From assembly GCF_040218065.1 (NCBI RefSeq), contig NZ_JAVJQE010000008.1, positions 186,001 to 250,000 on the forward strand: a stretch of DNA of 64,000 bases. Reading direction: 5' to 3'. The notes beneath the pieces are model-generated. The model saw only the letters and a list, made by a program, of their open reading frames with translations, did no database searches and was not told the DNA's origin. The stretch is from Marivibrio sp040218065 (lineage in GTDB: Bacteria; Pseudomonadota; Alphaproteobacteria; UBA8366; Aestuariispiraceae). This document shows, piece after piece, positions 63,391-64,000 of the stretch; position 1 is the first letter of the stretch; each line of letters starts with the position of its first letter. The position numbers and the translations under genes were made by a program.

Positions 63391-64000
63391 ATGTCCTATC
63401 TGTTGATCGCTCTCGGTCTCGTGTGTCTGGTCGCGGGCGGCGAAGCGCTCGTCCGCGGCGCCGTGCAAGCGGCGCGCCGGCTCGGGGTGTCGCCCCTGTT
63501 GATCGGTCTCACGCTCGTCGGCTTCGGCACCTCGACGCCCGAGCTGCTGACCAGCCTGACCGCGGCCTTGCAGGACGCGCCCGGCGTCGCCGTCGGCAAC
63601 GTCGTCGGCAGCAATATCGCCAACATCCTGTTGATCCTGGGCGGGACCGCCGCCATCGCCGCGATCCCGACCGCGCGCGAGGCGCTCTGGCGCGACGGCG
63701 CGGCGCTCACGATCGCCAGCCTCGCCTGTCTGGCGGTCGTCCTGTGGGGCGAGGCGGGCCGGCTGGCCGGCGTCGGCCTGCTGGCGCTGTTGGCCGGCTA
63801 TCTCGTCTACACGATCCGCCGCGAACGGCGCGCCCCGGACGCGGCCGCAGCCCTGCATGCGGGCGAGGCCGAGCTTGCGGGGCCGGCGCCGCAGAACCTG
63901 TGGCTGGCCGGCGCGCTCGCCGCAGGCGGTCTCCTCCTCACCTTGCTCGGCGCGCGCCTTCTGGTGACGGGCGCGATCGATCTGGCCGCCGCCGCCGGGC
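63391..64000 (+). CDS. CaCA-family Ca2+/Na+ exchanger, N-terminal part
   Basis: The first ~203 codons are visible and the frame runs off the window. The protein is strongly hydrophobic with the alpha-1 repeat of YrbG-like exchangers: IGLTLVGFGTSTPELLTSL near 36-54 and VGNVVGSNIANILLILGG near 68-85 (the acidic Glu and the GSN motif bind the ions). A second half with the alpha-2 repeat should follow outside the window. Confidence 0.9.
   Translation, partial: MSYLLIALGLVCLVAGGEALVRGAVQAARRLGVSPLLIGLTLVGFGTSTPELLTSLTAALQDAPGVAVGNVVGSNIANILLILGGTAAIAAIPTAREALWRDGAALTIASLACLAVVLWGEAGRLAGVGLLALLAGYLVYTIRRERRAPDAAAALHAGEAELAGPAPQNLWLAGALAAGGLLLTLLGARLLVTGAIDLAAAAG

Overview
The window is a high-GC chromosomal segment with dense genes on both strands and many ATGA/TGATG-type overlaps. 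Its gene content points to an alphaproteobacterium: a four-gene sdhCDAB operon, a mesaconyl-CoA hydratase of the ethylmalonyl-CoA pathway, a TRAP transporter, a single-chain 1192-residue indolepyruvate ferredoxin oxidoreductase, and an aerobic-type corrinoid/methyl-folate gene set. A Rhodospirillales or Rhodobacterales-like organism is my inference; there is no rRNA or tRNA in the window to confirm it.

Layout. 1-2.6 kb: a secreted tyrosinase with the start of a following gene, and a pyridoxal kinase. 2.7-5.8 kb: a drug/metabolite exporter and a malyl-CoA thioesterase/lyase-like gene next to mesaconyl-CoA hydratase. 5.8-10.4 kb: a MarR regulator divergent from a DctPQM TRAP transporter and an alpha/beta hydrolase, with a large palindrome between them. 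10.5-11.65 kb: about 1.2 kb without a convincing gene, ending in an AT-rich island that carries three DnaA-box-like sites. 11.7-15.9 kb: a small secreted protein and sdhCDAB, closed by a strong terminator. 15.9-20.1 kb: two EamA-type permeases, a LysR regulator and a PaiB-like flavoprotein. 20.1-23.6 kb: a PepSY/cytochrome b pair divergent from a PepSY/response regulator/sensor kinase operon. 23.6-34.7 kb: assorted metabolic and signalling genes (VOC protein, rhodanese, soluble chemoreceptor, EutA/maleate-isomerase-like protein, YbaK, membrane nucleotidyl cyclase with an EP-rich linker, thiolase, CHASE4-like kinase, Sel1 protein).

34.8-44.2 kb is the most coherent metabolic block: corrinoid protein, DUF1638 protein, small Virulence_fact-family protein, secreted unknown, ArsR-methyltransferase fusion regulator, a homocysteine-methyltransferase-fold protein with no cysteine at all, methyl-tetrahydrofolate:corrinoid methyltransferase, an iron-sulfur/ASKHA corrinoid reactivator, and a MetF-like reductase. 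Together they look like a machine that moves methyl groups from a corrinoid protein onto tetrahydrofolate and oxidises them. The substrate-specific (MttB/MtgB-type) methyltransferase that would load the corrinoid is absent from the window.

44.3-49.5 kb: a lipoprotein esterase, an acetyltransferase and the fused indolepyruvate oxidoreductase. 49.7-52.1 kb is a small accessory patch with visibly less GC-biased sequence: a tiny unknown gene divergent from a 657-residue protein whose C-terminal half carries a nitrilase-type Glu-Lys-Cys triad and whose N-terminal half I do not recognise. 52.2-64 kb returns to core genes: UDP-glucuronate epimerase-like protein, leuB, a large MscS channel, pgi-mutL (overlapping), an MFS exporter, a universal stress protein, a glutathione S-transferase and a truncated Ca2+/Na+ exchanger at the edge.

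Family assignments come from reading motifs by eye; no database search was run. I found no CRISPR array, insertion sequence, tRNA, rRNA or recognisable riboswitch.
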